NCBI GenBank assembly: GCA_020722765.1
Contig: DYKD01000010.1
Coordinates: 1-48,137, forward strand
Source: Brevinema andersonii
Lineage (GTDB): Bacteria > Spirochaetota > DYKD01
DNA length: 48,137 bases
Direction: 5' to 3'
Position 1 is the first letter of the stretch, and each line of letters opens with the position of its first letter. This document shows positions 1-12,500 of this stretch, piece after piece. The translations under genes were made by a program, and so were the position numbers. The notes beneath the pieces were generated by a model. The model was not told the origin of the DNA. It searched no databases and saw only the letters and a list, made by a program, of their open reading frames with translations.

Positions 1-69
1 AGATATTTTTTTATTTGACTTCAAGGTCATTTTACACTAAGTTTGGGACAAGGTCCAACAATAAAAATC

Positions 70-90
70 AGAACCGTCCCTTTTTCTTTC
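70..90 (-). repeat. GGGACGGTTCT-family dispersed repeat, copy A
   Basis: Read on the minus strand this stretch gives AAAGGGACGGTTCT preceded by an A-rich run. The same core occurs three more times between 35.77 and 36.04 kb in the opposite orientation. It lies in the short leader before the first YkgJ gene. The rest of positions 1-158 is AT-rich and shows no gene I can support. The core is seen directly; calling it a dispersed family is inference from four copies in this window. Confidence 0.6.
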
Positions 91-158
91 TTTTTTTTCG
101 ACCGTTTTTCTTCTCTCGAATTTGATTTTCCGTTTTTGAAATGCTATTATTGTCGACC

Positions 159-758
159 ATGAAAGACATAAAAATCCAATGTGCCGGATGTGCGGCTTGC
201 TGTCAAGAAATAATCCCACCCATAACTCATCTGGATGTTCAAAGGATCATCAACTATACAGGGTTGGAAGCCAGATCATTCTGCAGGATGTACACTCCGG
301 ATGAAATAGACCTTGAAGAGACCTCAAAAAACTGGGTCATCATGAAGGCTGGCAAAAGGGTCTTAGGTCTTTTGCAACCTAAAGGGAAATGCAGGTTCCT
401 CTCCCAGAAAAACAAATGTACAATCTACAAAGCCCGTCCTATGGTCTGCAGGGGTTACCCGTTCTCTGTCGTTTTGGACAAAAACAATAGGATCAAAAAA
501 ATAGATTCCCATAAAAGCACAAGCAACAGCTCTTCCTGCGAAGCTGTTGCTTGCATCACTACAAGAGGTCATATCATAAAAGACACGTTGCGCGAAGATG
601 CAGAAGACCGGATCTATTGGAAGAAGTGCGATGAATGGAACAAAGGGAAAAGAGTGCGGGATTTCAACTCCTACCTTGCGTTCATGGGACTTCTCGACAA
701 TACAAAAAGCAAAGTCCCCAAAAAGACAAGATCAAAAAAACAGAAGAGCAAAAGATGA
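159..758 (+). CDS. YkgJ-family cysteine-cluster protein (1)
   Basis: This protein of 199 residues is a predicted metal-binding (zinc or iron-sulfur) protein of the YkgJ/UPF0153 family, whose biochemical role is unknown. It shows the family's N-terminal CxxCxxCC cluster (CAGCAACC) and the second block GKC..L...NKCTIY..RP.VCR.YPF. A late Cys in SSSCEA may complete the cluster. I chose the ATG at 159 because the cysteine cluster follows at once, as in its paralogue; an in-frame ATG at 141 would add six residues. The tail is Lys/Arg-rich. Its TGA overlaps the next ATG (ATGA), so the two genes are translationally coupled. The two proteins share the same layout and look like a tandem duplication. 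The family is clear; the function is not. Confidence 0.85.
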   Translation: MKDIKIQCAGCAACCQEIIPPITHLDVQRIINYTGLEARSFCRMYTPDEIDLEETSKNWVIMKAGKRVLGLLQPKGKCRFLSQKNKCTIYKARPMVCRGYPFSVVLDKNNRIKKIDSHKSTSNSSSCEAVACITTRGHIIKDTLREDAEDRIYWKKCDEWNKGKRVRDFNSYLAFMGLLDNTKSKVPKKTRSKKQKSKR

Positions 759-1288
759 ACATATCATGTGGCGGATGCGCTGCCTGCTGCAAGGAAGTCA
801 TCGCTGTTGTAACAGATGCTGATATCAGAAGAATCTGCAAGCATACTGGTCTGGAACCTTTGAAATTCATCAAACTCTATTCCCCATCCCAGCTGGAACT
901 GCCTCCACATCAGGATGGTTGGATCAAGATGAAAGAAGGCAGACGAATGTTCGGTCTGAAACAGCCAAAAGGGAAATGCATTTTTTTAGGGAAGAGAAAC
1001 CGTTGCACCATTTACGAAGCACGTCCCATGATCTGCAGGACATTCCCTTTTGTCCTATATTTCAATAGTAAGGGGGAAGTCATTTCCATAGATTCCCATA
1101 AGAATGCCAATGATGGCGGTGCAGGTTGCGAAGCAGTCCTCAAACTAAATCATCCTGAAAAAAAACTTGAACAAGACACTAAACAGGAAAGCAAGGAAGA
1201 TCTGGCTTTCTGGAAAAAGATCAAATTATGGAACACAGGGCAAAGAAAAAGGACTCAGGAAGAGCTTCTCCTTTTCCTAAAAACCTGA
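755..1288 (+). CDS. YkgJ-family cysteine-cluster protein (2)
   Basis: This second YkgJ-family protein has 177 residues. Its ATG overlaps the stop of the preceding paralogue by four bases. It begins directly with the cluster CGGCAACC and repeats the GKC..L..RNRCTIYEARPMICR.FPF block and a late GAGCEA cysteine. The in-frame extension back to 635 is rejected because it overlaps the upstream gene and carries no family signature. Cys-cluster proteins of this kind are thought to bind a metal, but the substrate is unknown. The gene ends exactly where the convergent barrel gene ends, with no base between the stop codons, so there is no room for a separate terminator between them. Confidence 0.85.
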   Translation: MNISCGGCAACCKEVIAVVTDADIRRICKHTGLEPLKFIKLYSPSQLELPPHQDGWIKMKEGRRMFGLKQPKGKCIFLGKRNRCTIYEARPMICRTFPFVLYFNSKGEVISIDSHKNANDGGAGCEAVLKLNHPEKKLEQDTKQESKEDLAFWKKIKLWNTGQRKRTQEELLLFLKT

Positions 1289-3580
1289 TTATTTCCTGTT
1301 CTTAAGACTTCTGGCATATTCAAGATTTTTTGTGATTTCAGGATCACTAGGTGCGATCTGCAGTGCTGCCTGATATTCATTGATCGCCTTGTCATAATCA
1401 CCTGCCAAGAGGTAAAAATTCCCCATATTGGACCGCGGGGAAGCCCAGTTCGGATCAAACTTGGCAGCATCAGTAAAAAACTCCTTGGCAATATCAAGAA
1501 AACCATATTTACCAAAATAAATCCCCATCTTGTTGTTCACACGCGCGTCATTCTTTGTGGTCTTCAGCATAGCCATTGTATCATTAAAAGCCTGTCCTTC
1601 AGACATAGCAATAAACACAAGACCATCCTTAAACATCTGGGATGTCATTTTCTTTGCATCGACCTGCTTCAATTCATAATCTGAAACGGATGGTACTGAA
1701 GACTGGTAGGAAGCCCAAGCTGCTCCCACATTGACGACATTGATGGACTCGTCACCTTCTGAGGCAAGAGCCTTCTTCATTTCCTTTACCCCTTCCTTGA
1801 CTGCGTTAAAAAAGGTCTTTCCATACATTGTCGTCTCAACAGGGATCCATACTGTCTCACCATCATCAATATAAAGCTCATTATCACCAAATACAGAATA
1901 AGCCTTGTCTGCTGTCAATCCTGAATCAAACATCATAAAAATATGGTCTGGTGTGATCAAACAAGCCGTCCTGATCCCTATACTTTCAAGAGCAGAAGCA
2001 TAAAGGACTGTACAATCGTCACAATCACCTGTGCGAAGTTTCAAGGTCTCTGAAGGATACTGGATATAATCAATGACTGTCTGTGTCTGACCAAACGGAT
2101 TACTTGGATCAGGGACATAGGTCACACCTATAACACCCAGCGCCTGGAAAATCAGCATGGCCCTATGGAAATTCTTGCTTACAACAGATCCGCCTGCAGC
2201 CCTAAAAGCCTGAAGCACACCGCGGGAAAACTCTTTCACTTTCGGATCTTGAGGCGTCACAAAGCTTGCCACCTTGTCCATATCGTCCCAAATAAAAGCA
2301 TTACGTCCATACAAGGTCATGCGGTGCGAGGAAATGTCCTTGCTTTCCTTATCTTCAACGCGATAGGAAATGATGATGTTCCCTGAGACAACAGAATCAT
2401 CTTTGACAGTGAGGATATCTTCAGCGAACACAGCAGGAAGCTCGACTTCTGTCAAGGATCCTGGTTTTAAAAGGACTGATTTTTCTGTTGGAGCCTTCAT
2501 CACCTTATCAACCTTAAAACCTATTTTTGCCTGCAACGATTCCTTGGACTTGTTCTTGAGGACCAGTTTTACAACTTCCTGCTTTGCATAAGTCTTATAA
2601 AGGGAGGGAAAAACATCATTGATATTAACACTGACAATATCAACAAGGTAAGCTTGATATCCCCAAGAAAAAGCCATACCAAGTTCGTGGACTGGTGGGA
2701 GTCCATCCCTCCATGTGAATGCATAATCAGCCTGACCAAACTGGTATTTGAAGGAAGCTCCACCGCTAAAAGATAAAGCTCCCATCAGCAAATCAGAAGA
2801 GGAAGTATCTGTTGGGAAATCAAACCTCGTACCAGCACGGAGTCCTATCATATTGAAAAGCCAGTATTCAGCTCCCAGACAGACAGGATCTACAAAGTCC
2901 AAAGCGATTCCAAGGTTTTTTATGGGTTGATAGTAAGCTCCCATCCTGAATGAAAAAGGGAACCGCATATTTTCAGAACCGTCTTCATATCGGACTGTTG
3001 TCCCAAGCAGGGATGTCTTAGTCAGCGAGGGCATGATGTTATTGAGAACAAGTCCCACTTTTATTTTTTCCAAAGGTTGATACAAGGATGAAAGGGAAAG
3101 GTTGTAACCAAATCCCCTTCCCACTGAACTTCCATCCAGTTCCACGCTCATGTAGGAAAATTTGGCGCTTATGCCGATTGCAAGATTTTTCAAGATGAAG
3201 GGTCTGCCATAACCCACTGTTACCAGGTCATCACCAAAACGTAATTCAGGAACTCCGTAGCTTCCGTTTTCAGCATCTGCAAAACCCAAATGATACCAGG
3301 AGATTCCCAATGTGCTGTTCTTTGTTACTGGATATACCATGGAGAGCAGGCTTTTCATGAATCCTGGCAGGTAAAGAGGCGAATAGTTGATGAGTGCCTG
3401 ATTATATTTTAAAAGAGAGAGTGCTGCAGGATTATAGACAACTGCATTCGCATCATCTGCAAAAGCAGTGAATGCCCCAGAAAGACCAAGTGGACGCACT
3501 CCCGAAAGATAATCATCTGAAACAATCAGGGAAGCGTTGAGTGTCAAAGGAAACAGGAGAACGAATATAAGTTTTTTCAT
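1289..3580 (-). CDS. PorV-like outer-membrane barrel fused to transglutaminase-like peptidase and TPRs
   Basis: This protein of 763 residues starts with a signal peptide (about residues 1-16). The segment PLGLSGAFTAFADDANAV..NPAAL is the N-terminal signature of PorV/PorQ/UPF0164 outer-membrane barrels, and beta-rich sequence runs to about residue 300. After a beta-sandwich-like linker comes a transglutaminase-like cysteine-peptidase domain with GDCDDC at 518-523 (likely nucleophile C520), PDH (H546) and WIPVE (E582). TPR-like helices follow at about 680-760 (AKEFFTDAAKFDPNW, AINEYQAALQIAPSDP). AGGAG lies 8 nt before the ATG. It is the last gene of the operon, 11 nt after the giant surface protein. 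PorV proteins carry type IX secretion cargo in Bacteroidetes; a role in exporting, trimming or anchoring the upstream protein is inference. The fusion of barrel and peptidase is unusual. Confidence 0.75.
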   Translation of the reverse strand: MKKLIFVLLFPLTLNASLIVSDDYLSGVRPLGLSGAFTAFADDANAVVYNPAALSLLKYNQALINYSPLYLPGFMKSLLSMVYPVTKNSTLGISWYHLGFADAENGSYGVPELRFGDDLVTVGYGRPFILKNLAIGISAKFSYMSVELDGSSVGRGFGYNLSLSSLYQPLEKIKVGLVLNNIMPSLTKTSLLGTTVRYEDGSENMRFPFSFRMGAYYQPIKNLGIALDFVDPVCLGAEYWLFNMIGLRAGTRFDFPTDTSSSDLLMGALSFSGGASFKYQFGQADYAFTWRDGLPPVHELGMAFSWGYQAYLVDIVSVNINDVFPSLYKTYAKQEVVKLVLKNKSKESLQAKIGFKVDKVMKAPTEKSVLLKPGSLTEVELPAVFAEDILTVKDDSVVSGNIIISYRVEDKESKDISSHRMTLYGRNAFIWDDMDKVASFVTPQDPKVKEFSRGVLQAFRAAGGSVVSKNFHRAMLIFQALGVIGVTYVPDPSNPFGQTQTVIDYIQYPSETLKLRTGDCDDCTVLYASALESIGIRTACLITPDHIFMMFDSGLTADKAYSVFGDNELYIDDGETVWIPVETTMYGKTFFNAVKEGVKEMKKALASEGDESINVVNVGAAWASYQSSVPSVSDYELKQVDAKKMTSQMFKDGLVFIAMSEGQAFNDTMAMLKTTKNDARVNNKMGIYFGKYGFLDIAKEFFTDAAKFDPNWASPRSNMGNFYLLAGDYDKAINEYQAALQIAPSDPEITKNLEYARSLKNRK

Positions 3581-3591
3581 GGCGGTTTCTC

Positions 3592-6500
3592 CTATTTATC
3601 CATCAATGTAAATGGTTTTACTGAAGTTGCATGCTTACCATCAGCTTCAGCATCTATGGAAATGATATATAGCCCATCTGGAAGAACGTCCCCGTCAATG
3701 GAACGACCATCCCACAACACTGCATTGATTCCAGGCGAGGCTTCGAAAATCGGAAGATTAGCAATCGGCCTTCCATTCACAGAAAATATACGTACTCGAA
3801 CTTTTGATGTCTTGCCAAGCTTGAAGCTGATGCTGAGATTATCAAAGCGGGATGGTGCAAAAACTCTGGGTTGCAATTCGATATCACTCACTGACAACTC
3901 TCCAGAAATGACATTACTGTCCTCAAAAACAGCAAACTCTCCAACACTTGTGGTGGTGACTGTCAGACTCTTTGATTGTTCATTGATTGTTCCACCAACA
4001 CGCACCCATTGACCATTGACTTTCTGAAAAAGAGCAAGCTTTTTCTGGTCAACACCAGCCAAGTTCCCAGTAGAATAATCAAGAATCAAAGTGATTGGTT
4101 TTTTCAGGACAAGACCGGAAGGACCTAACAGGTAACCGATGTCTATCGAAACAGTACCAGCAGGCGACGTATTCATGTTTGTAGGATCCAAGGCTGTCAA
4201 TGTGACAACACGTTCTTCAGGGATTGCATTGACAGGGATCTGAATTTTCAACCTGTTATCAGAACTCTGGATTGTTCCACCACCACGACCAATGCTTCGG
4301 CCAGTGCTGAAAGACCATTCAAAATCATTTGTCATGGAAAGTTCAGACAATGTCCGGACATCCTTGGATAGAAGAACCTTGAATGTATTTGAAGGAGAAA
4401 GTGGAACATTAGGTCTGAACGTAATCCGTTTCAAGGCAGCATCGTAACTTACAGAACCAGGAAGTGGCAAATCATTCTGATAAACCCTGAAATTATCCTT
4501 ATTGCAAGTATCGGACTGAAGCGCTTCCCCAAAGGAGGCATAAATTTCTATGTTTATATCCAGATTGTTCTGACCGTCATGAGGGAAAAATTCTGTTGGC
4601 TGCGATTTGGGTGGCGCGGTCTTGAACCACCATTTAAAATCATTTGTCAAGGAAGTCTGTAAAGTAGATTTCAAACCTGATGTTATGACTGCCGTATAAA
4701 CCGTATTCTGCTGTAACGGGACAAGCGGAGCAAACTTAACAGTCTTGCTGTCTGGATAACTGAATGATCCGCTCACAGTATAACCATTTTCATCCTTGAC
4801 ATAGAATGAAGATGGAGATATTGGTGAAATGATGTTAGTACTGAAGGTAGCACTGATCTTGTTAGTGAGGGCGCAATTTGTATCTCCTACACCAGGAAAT
4901 ACTGACAACGGAGACTGCAAAGCTGACGCAGTCTTGAACCAGAACTTTCCTCCATTGACAACAAAAATCCCGATTACGTCATACTCAAGCTGATTGTCAG
5001 GAATCACAATTGTGTAAGACGTATTCTGCTGTAATAATCCTCCAGACGGGATAAAGGAAATAACATTACCAGAAACAGACCTGGTTCCTCCGAGATAATT
5101 TCCATCTTCATCAATCACATAAAACGAAGAAGGCGTAACAGAGGAAGATTTTATGTTTGTCACAAATTGCACTGATATGCTTGAATTCAATGACACATTT
5201 GTATAAGTGTTTGTAGGTGAAGTACCTTTTATATCCACAGCAAATGGAGCTGTTGTCCTGAAAGTCCAACTGAAATTGGTTGTAAGCTTTGTGCCGAATA
5301 TTGAACGGACATTCGTAGTCATTGTCACCCTATAACGCTTTCCTTGCTCCAAGTTTCCTGAAGGTTGGAATGTAACCTTGTTCTGACCACCATCAAATGT
5401 GACTGTTCCATAGATTGGATTATGATTGGAGGCATTCTCCATATACACATTAATAGCATTGACAGTTGAGGCATCCAAAGGCATGCTGCCAGAAATGTAT
5501 ATGCATGGATCCACCCCTACTCCTGCATTTGATGAATTTGCTACAGGAAAATTGGAAAGAACAGCAACAGCAGGCGTCATATCCGGCATTGTCTGGAAAG
5601 ACCATTTGAAATCAGACACCATGGATGTCCGTTCAACAGTTTTCAACCCAGATGAGATGCAGGCAGTATAAACAGTATTCATGGCAAGCAGACCTGCTGG
5701 TGAAAAGCTGATCATCTTACCCGAAGCTGAATATTCCCCAGGAACCACAGATCCTGATTCAGATTTGATAAAAAAAGTTGAAGAGTTGAGCGACCCTGCG
5801 TCAATGTTGGTTCTGAAGATGGCACGCACCTGGATCCCTTTCAAAGGAACATTTGAAGCTGTAGCAACAGGTGTCAGATTTGTTGGACCAGATAAAGGGG
5901 ACAATGTCTGGAAAGGGATCTTCTTCCCTTGCAATGCCTTGATACCTGTCGTGTACCTGATTTCTCCTGATGGAATAACAAGTGTGTACCAAGTATTCTG
6001 GCTTAAATAACCACCTGATGGGGAAAAGCTGATTTCCTTTCCTGTAACAGACCTGTTTCCACCAACTCCATTGCCAGCCTGATCTATCAGATAGAAACTG
6101 GAAGGAGTGACAGTTGCCGCATCGACATTTGTAGCAAAAATTACAGATATTGGCGAGTTCAATATGACAGAAGACTGGTTGCTTGAAGGTGTTGATGAAA
6201 TGACATCCACTGCATAAGGAGCCATTGTTTTGAAATCCCATGTCAGGTTTGAAGTGAATGTTGTCCCATTTACGGTTTTTACATTTGTTGATACAGTCAC
6301 TTTGTACCATTTGCCGAGATCCAACTCTGAAGCCGGGTCTACTGTAATCCTGTTCAACCCTGCATCAAAAAGGATACTGCTTACAATGTTGGATCCTGAT
6401 GCGACATCGATGAGCCACACATTCAGGGCATTCACGGTTGTTCCATCAAGTACCTGGCTATTTGTTATTCTAACCACAGGAGAAATCAATGTTGAAATAT

Positions 6501-9500
6501 TTGAAACCCCAGATCCAGGGGATGCCTCCACAATGGAACTATTATTCACACGAGGTAAAGTCTTAAATCTCCAACGCTGGTCATTTGTCAATCCTGTCCT
6601 TTCATAAGTCCGCAATCCTGTTGTCAATACATTTGTGTACCACGTGTTGTGGGAAAGTGGAGAAGAGATATTGAAAGTTACTGCCTTCCCTGAAACAGAA
6701 TAACTTCCAAGAATTTCTTCACCGGTTTGGGAGTGAACATAAAATGTTGATGAGTTAAGAGTTCCCGCATCTATATTAGTCCTGAAAACAGCTTTGACAA
6801 TCACATTTTTTAAAGGGATATTGGATGATAGCGTGAGTGGGGAAAGATTTGTAGCAGGAGCCAGAGGAGGCATAGTCTTAAACCACCATTTCTTATCTGC
6901 CACTAGGGATGTTCCAGCGACAGTACGCACATTGGTTGTACAGAAAGCCGTATACATGCTGTTTGCAGGAAGAAAATCTGCAGGTGTGAAAGTGATCTTC
7001 CTAAGAGCATTGTCATACGTCCGGGATCCTGTAATCAGATTCGTTCCTGATTTCACAAAGAAACTCTGGTCATTGATAGTAGCAGGATTCAGATTTGTCG
7101 CAAACGTGGCTTCTATTATTGTAGAAATGGAAACATTCGTTGAAGTATTCAATGGATATTCAGAGGCTGTTCCTGCCATAGGCTTGAGCGTCTTGAATGA
7201 CCAGCTTAGATCATTTGTAAGAGATGTTCCCAGAACAGTCTGCACATCAGTTGTAAGACGAACAAAAATATCCGTATTCTGCGGCAGCATTATGCTCGGT
7301 TGTAACTGTGCCGTCTTGAGACCGGAAATATAGACATCTGCAGGAACAGTATTTGTCACACTCCCCTGCACGTAATAAGCATAGAAGGAGGCCGCATTCA
7401 AAGTGCCTGTAGCCAGATTTGTAGGAAATGTAACTGTAACTGATGGGAGCAATGAGATATTCGTAGCCCCGGAAGCAGGAGAAAGAACGATCTGTCCTGT
7501 TGAGACCGCCCTATATGTCCTAAAAATCCAGGAATAGTCACTTGCCAACCCTGTCAATTCATAAGTTTTCAAAGACGTTGTAATAATAGATGTATACCAA
7601 GTATTATGGGAAAGCTGTTCAGATGGAATGAAAGTCACTTTTTTCCCGTTCACTGAGTATGTTCCTGGCAAGGGATTCCCTGCATACATGACTTTGAATG
7701 TCGATGAATTCAATGTTCCAGCATCAAGATTTGTCCTAAATATTGCGCTGATGACTGAACCAATCAAGGAGACATTCGTATTGCCTGAAAGAGGTGATAT
7801 ATTTGTAGGATTTTGCAGTGGTGAAACAGTCCTGAATCTCCATTTATAATCTGATAACATGGAAGTTCCATCAACAGAACGCAAATTATGAGTGATCACC
7901 CCGGTATACCATGTATTTTGAGACATCTGTCCTGACTCAGGGGAAAATTGGACAGCATTACTCAAAACACTCAATGCGCCACTGACATGTCCCCCACCTG
8001 CAGACACAACAAAGAACGTTGATGCGTTAAGGGATGAAGAATCAATATCAACAGGGAAACCTGCTCGGATCAGGACTGATGACAACGCGACATTCGTATT
8101 CAGATGTGCAGGAGAAAGATTTGTAGGTGTAACAAGCGGCGAGACTGTCCTGAAAGACCATTTAAAATCATTGGACATTGTTGTCAATGCCATAGACTTC
8201 AAATTTTTAGAAACGACACACGTATACCATGTATTCTGTATCATCTGCTCACTGTCAGGAACGAACTGAACAGCATTTCCATCAACGCTAAGCGTCCCTG
8301 GAATGACTGTACCAGATGAACTCTTTACATAAAATGTGGATGCGTTCAATGAGGATGCATCCATATTCGTCTTGAATCCTGCCCTGATAAGCGATGCGAC
8401 CAAGGGAGCAGTTGTAGAACCATTAGCAGGAGAAAGGTTTGTGGGACTTGCGAGCGCCTTAAAGGTCTGAAAATCATATCTGATATTTCTTGGAAGTTTC
8501 ACACCTGTTGTAACACGGATATTTGTTGTTATTCGGACACGTATCAGTCTGTTCTGGGGCAAATTGACTTTGGGAGAAATTGTCAGGATATTGCCTCCAG
8601 TCACATAAGCATCAATAGGGAGGAAATTCGACGTACCAGACTGCACATAATATAATGCACAATTAACAGCATTTACAGTTGATGAGTCAAGTGTAGAAGT
8701 ATATGTTATATTGACCAGAGTGTCCAAAGGAACATTCGTGCTTGAAGGCGGAGGACTAAAAACCAGTTGGTTGGACTGGATGGCAGGAAGAGTCCTAAAC
8801 CTCCATCTGAAAACATTTGTCAAAGTCGTTCCGTTTGTCGCTTTGAGAGCTTTGGAGATGATACATGTGAAATAGGTATTCTGGGAAATGAAACCGTCCG
8901 GTTCAAACTTGATTTTCCTGAAATTACTCAAGGAGAGCGTGCCAGAAACAGGCTTGCTCTTGTTATCAACAACTTTGAAGGAGGAAGAAGTCAGAGTGGC
9001 CCCATCAATATCGTTGGCGAACGTCGCATAAACAGTCAATCCGGACAAAACGGAATTTGTTGAATTATGAACAGGGTTGATAAGGATAGGATTTGGCAAA
9101 GGAGATGCTGTTTTAAAGGACCAATTAGACTGTGCAGGAAGCCCAATCCCCCCCATATCCCGTACATCAGGAGTCAAGGATGCGATATAAGTCCTGCCTT
9201 GCGTGAAAGAACCTGCCACTGGCGTGAAAGTGACAACGTCCTGTGCAACATTGTATTCACGAGTTCCGGACAGTTTTTTCCCATTATTGGAACATGTGAT
9301 GTAAAAGGTATTTGTCTTGAATGAAGCGTCGTTCATAAGCTTATTGAATTTCACACGCACATCACCATTCAAGGAAATCTGCTGGTTCTTTGAAGGCCAG
9401 TTAGAAACAATCCTTGGCTGGAGAGTGTCGCTTGTAATGAAATAGGACTCCCAACATGCAGGGACACCGGTTCCATAATTCACAGATGAATAATTGGTGG

Positions 9501-12500
9501 CTCTTATGATATAGATACGATTACTCTTTAATGTAGTATTAATAGTTCCATCTATCCAATTAGTCCTCCATGTACATGTCACTGAAGGCTTTAATCCAGT
9601 CTCAAAATCAATAAGATAAATATAGGAAGCATAAAATGATGATATCTTCTTATTATATTTCAAAGAAAAAGATGAAGTTGTTGTTGGGACATCATTCCGT
9701 CCACGTGCAGGAGAAACTTGGGTGATTATCGTAGAAAGTTCTGTATCTGTTTGGAATCCCCAGTTGAAATTAACTTTGAGAGGGACTCCTGCATAAGTCT
9801 GGAAATTACTGCTGATTGATACAACATAATAAGTATTTGGCAATAAAGACTCTGCAGGTTCAAAGACCAATGTTTTCGTATAATAGTTATAGTCAAGTGA
9901 ACCTGGAACAGAAACTCCTCCTGCAGACACTGTGAGCGTATCGGACCTCAAGGATGATTCATTCATATCGCTGGAAAACTTTGCAAGAATGACAGTATTC
10001 AGGGCAACTGATGATCCATTTATTGGGGGATAGGTCTTTACCACTGTTGGTGTTCCTTCAGGAACATCAATGATACGGATAATATTGGAACTATACACAA
10101 CCTTGTTTTTCAGATCATATACACGTAAACGGAGCTTGTAAAAACCAGGATTCTGAGTTGCTTTCAGTTTTCCAAGCACACCCACAGGTGGAACAGAGAC
10201 AGTAGAATTTGTAATCGTCGTCCACCCGCCTGCAGTGCTGTTTGTTTTGATTTCTACAATATAATTCTTAAAATTAAAATCGTAGGCAGAGCCTTCAATC
10301 TGGTTTGTTGATCCCTTCCTAATAATTTGACCTGAAAAAGGGGAAACAATCTGACCATAGGGAGCAGCATCAGTTGAGATTGTCACCTGTCTCTGGTAAA
10401 TTGAACTAGCATACATGATTGGACCTGCTGAATCCGTATATAAATATCCATAAGTATTTCTAGAGGAAAGGATAAACCGGACATACACAAAAGGTGCTGT
10501 CACTTTGTCTGCAGAAGCAGCTTGCCAGGTCATCGTATACCTGTTTCCTATTCCTGATCCTGAAGCACGAGCGTTGACAATGACGCCCCCTGTACAGTCC
10601 TTCCACTGCCCTTGTCCTGAAAGTGAATATTGCGCTTTCACATCGCAGAAATCATATTCCTGGTCATACAAATAGATGATGAAGCCAATATTCCCATTCG
10701 CCTGTTTTACGTTGCTCACACGCGAAATATAAGGAGGATTGTTAGGGAGATTCTTCACTTTTACAGCATAATTATTCTTAATCCCTATCACTTTACAATA
10801 ACTAGCAGATCCAAAAAACAGGTCCATGTCGCCATCCTGATCAACATCATTAACAGCGATAGAACGCAAACCACCCCAACCATAGTTTGTAATCGTTGAA
10901 AAATCAGGGAATGATGAGAACGTCCCTTTTTTATTCAAGTAAACCCTGTAACCTTGACCTGGTGATGAAGAATTTGCTACAACTAAGTCAGGGTAACTGT
11001 CATTATTGATATCAACAGCCTTGACAGAGGATGTACCTTCAGCAAAAGCAGAACTCCAGCTTGAGGAATATTCAAATATCCCGTTCCGATTCCTATATAA
11101 TCTGACTGCTCCCCCACTTGCAGCGCGTATCAAATCTATATATCCGTCCTGATCAACATCAGCCAAAGTTATTGCACCTGGAGTAGACCCGTCTGTTTCA
11201 GCATTGTTCCAGGAGCTGGATGTCTTGAACATCCCATTCTCATTCAAAAATAGTTTTGCGATAGACGTACGAATATAAACCAGGTCTGAATCTCCATCAT
11301 TATCCACATCACCGAATTCGAAATCATAAGCTGGGGTAGAAGTAGGTCCCCATATATTAGTTTTTTCTAAAACCCCAGAATTATTCCTGAATACACGTGT
11401 TGTTGAAAGTGAATCCGATACTATAAGATCAAGATCTCCATCACCATCCACATCAACAAACGCACCATCTGAATATTGTGCTGACACTTCATTCGTCCAG
11501 GAAGCTGTTGTGGAAAGGGCTGTCCCTGTATTTTTATATAAATAAAGATAACCTGTAGTTATTCCTAACGCAGCATCCACATCACCATCATTGTCCATAT
11601 CACCTAAAGCTGCAAACCTGAAATCATGCGAAGAAGGAGTCCAGCTTGTATTCGTAGAAAGGTTTGTAGCGGTCGAAAGATAAAGTCTGGAAGGATAAGT
11701 TGATCTGCTTGCTACAACCAGATCTGCCTTACCATCCTTGTTGATATCTGCAAAATCAATGCCATTCGCATCAGGATATGCCGTGTCAGCGCTTCTCCAA
11801 TTGTACGCCCTTGGATACAACCTTGAAATATTCTTATAGACTTTAGAAGTTCCTCCGTTATTTGCACCAGTGATCAGTTCCAGACCCATATCATTATCCA
11901 AGTCAGAAAAAAGGATATCGTAAGTAGTGGCTTCCTCATTTCCTTCCCAACTCGGTGTAGCTGGAAGCGATCCTTTTTGGTTGATGAAGACAAGAGGGGA
12001 ATTCCCACTTTTCCCAACAGATAGATCAAGATACCCGTCCCTGTCAACATCTCCCCAGGCCACACTATAGCATACAGAAGTACTGGAATAATACCATGCA
12101 TGGGTAGAACCAAAAGTTCCTAATGTTGTCCCGGCATTAGTAAAAACATAAACACCATTCTGTGCAGCTACTGCAAGATCCAGACGGTTATCATTATCCC
12201 AATCTCCAAGAGCGACATCATATACATGACTACCAAGATAGTTGCTCCAACTGACAGACGTCTGTAAAGCTTTAGTTCCGGAAGTGCTGTAAACCCTTAT
12301 GAAATTATTATAATCACCTAAAACCAGATCAACATAATAATCCCCCGTCCCAATTTTGCCAGCAGCCATACTTGTGGTGTTTCCAGGAGCAGAAGTCCAT
12401 GATGCTATGGTACTCATTGTGCCTGATTTATTGGTATACACTCTTGTAGCTCTCTTGTGAGAATAGCTTCCTCCCCCAACAATCAAATCCATATATTCAT

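Noticed and set aside
1-158. Gene at the left edge
   Set aside because: Only an AT-rich stretch and one repeat core; the minus-strand frame at 37-219 has low complexity and overlaps the YkgJ start.
5681-7333. Plus-strand and alternate-frame open frames across the giant gene
   Set aside because: They are shadows of the repetitive minus-strand reading frame; they lack ribosome sites and the minus-strand domains are unambiguous.
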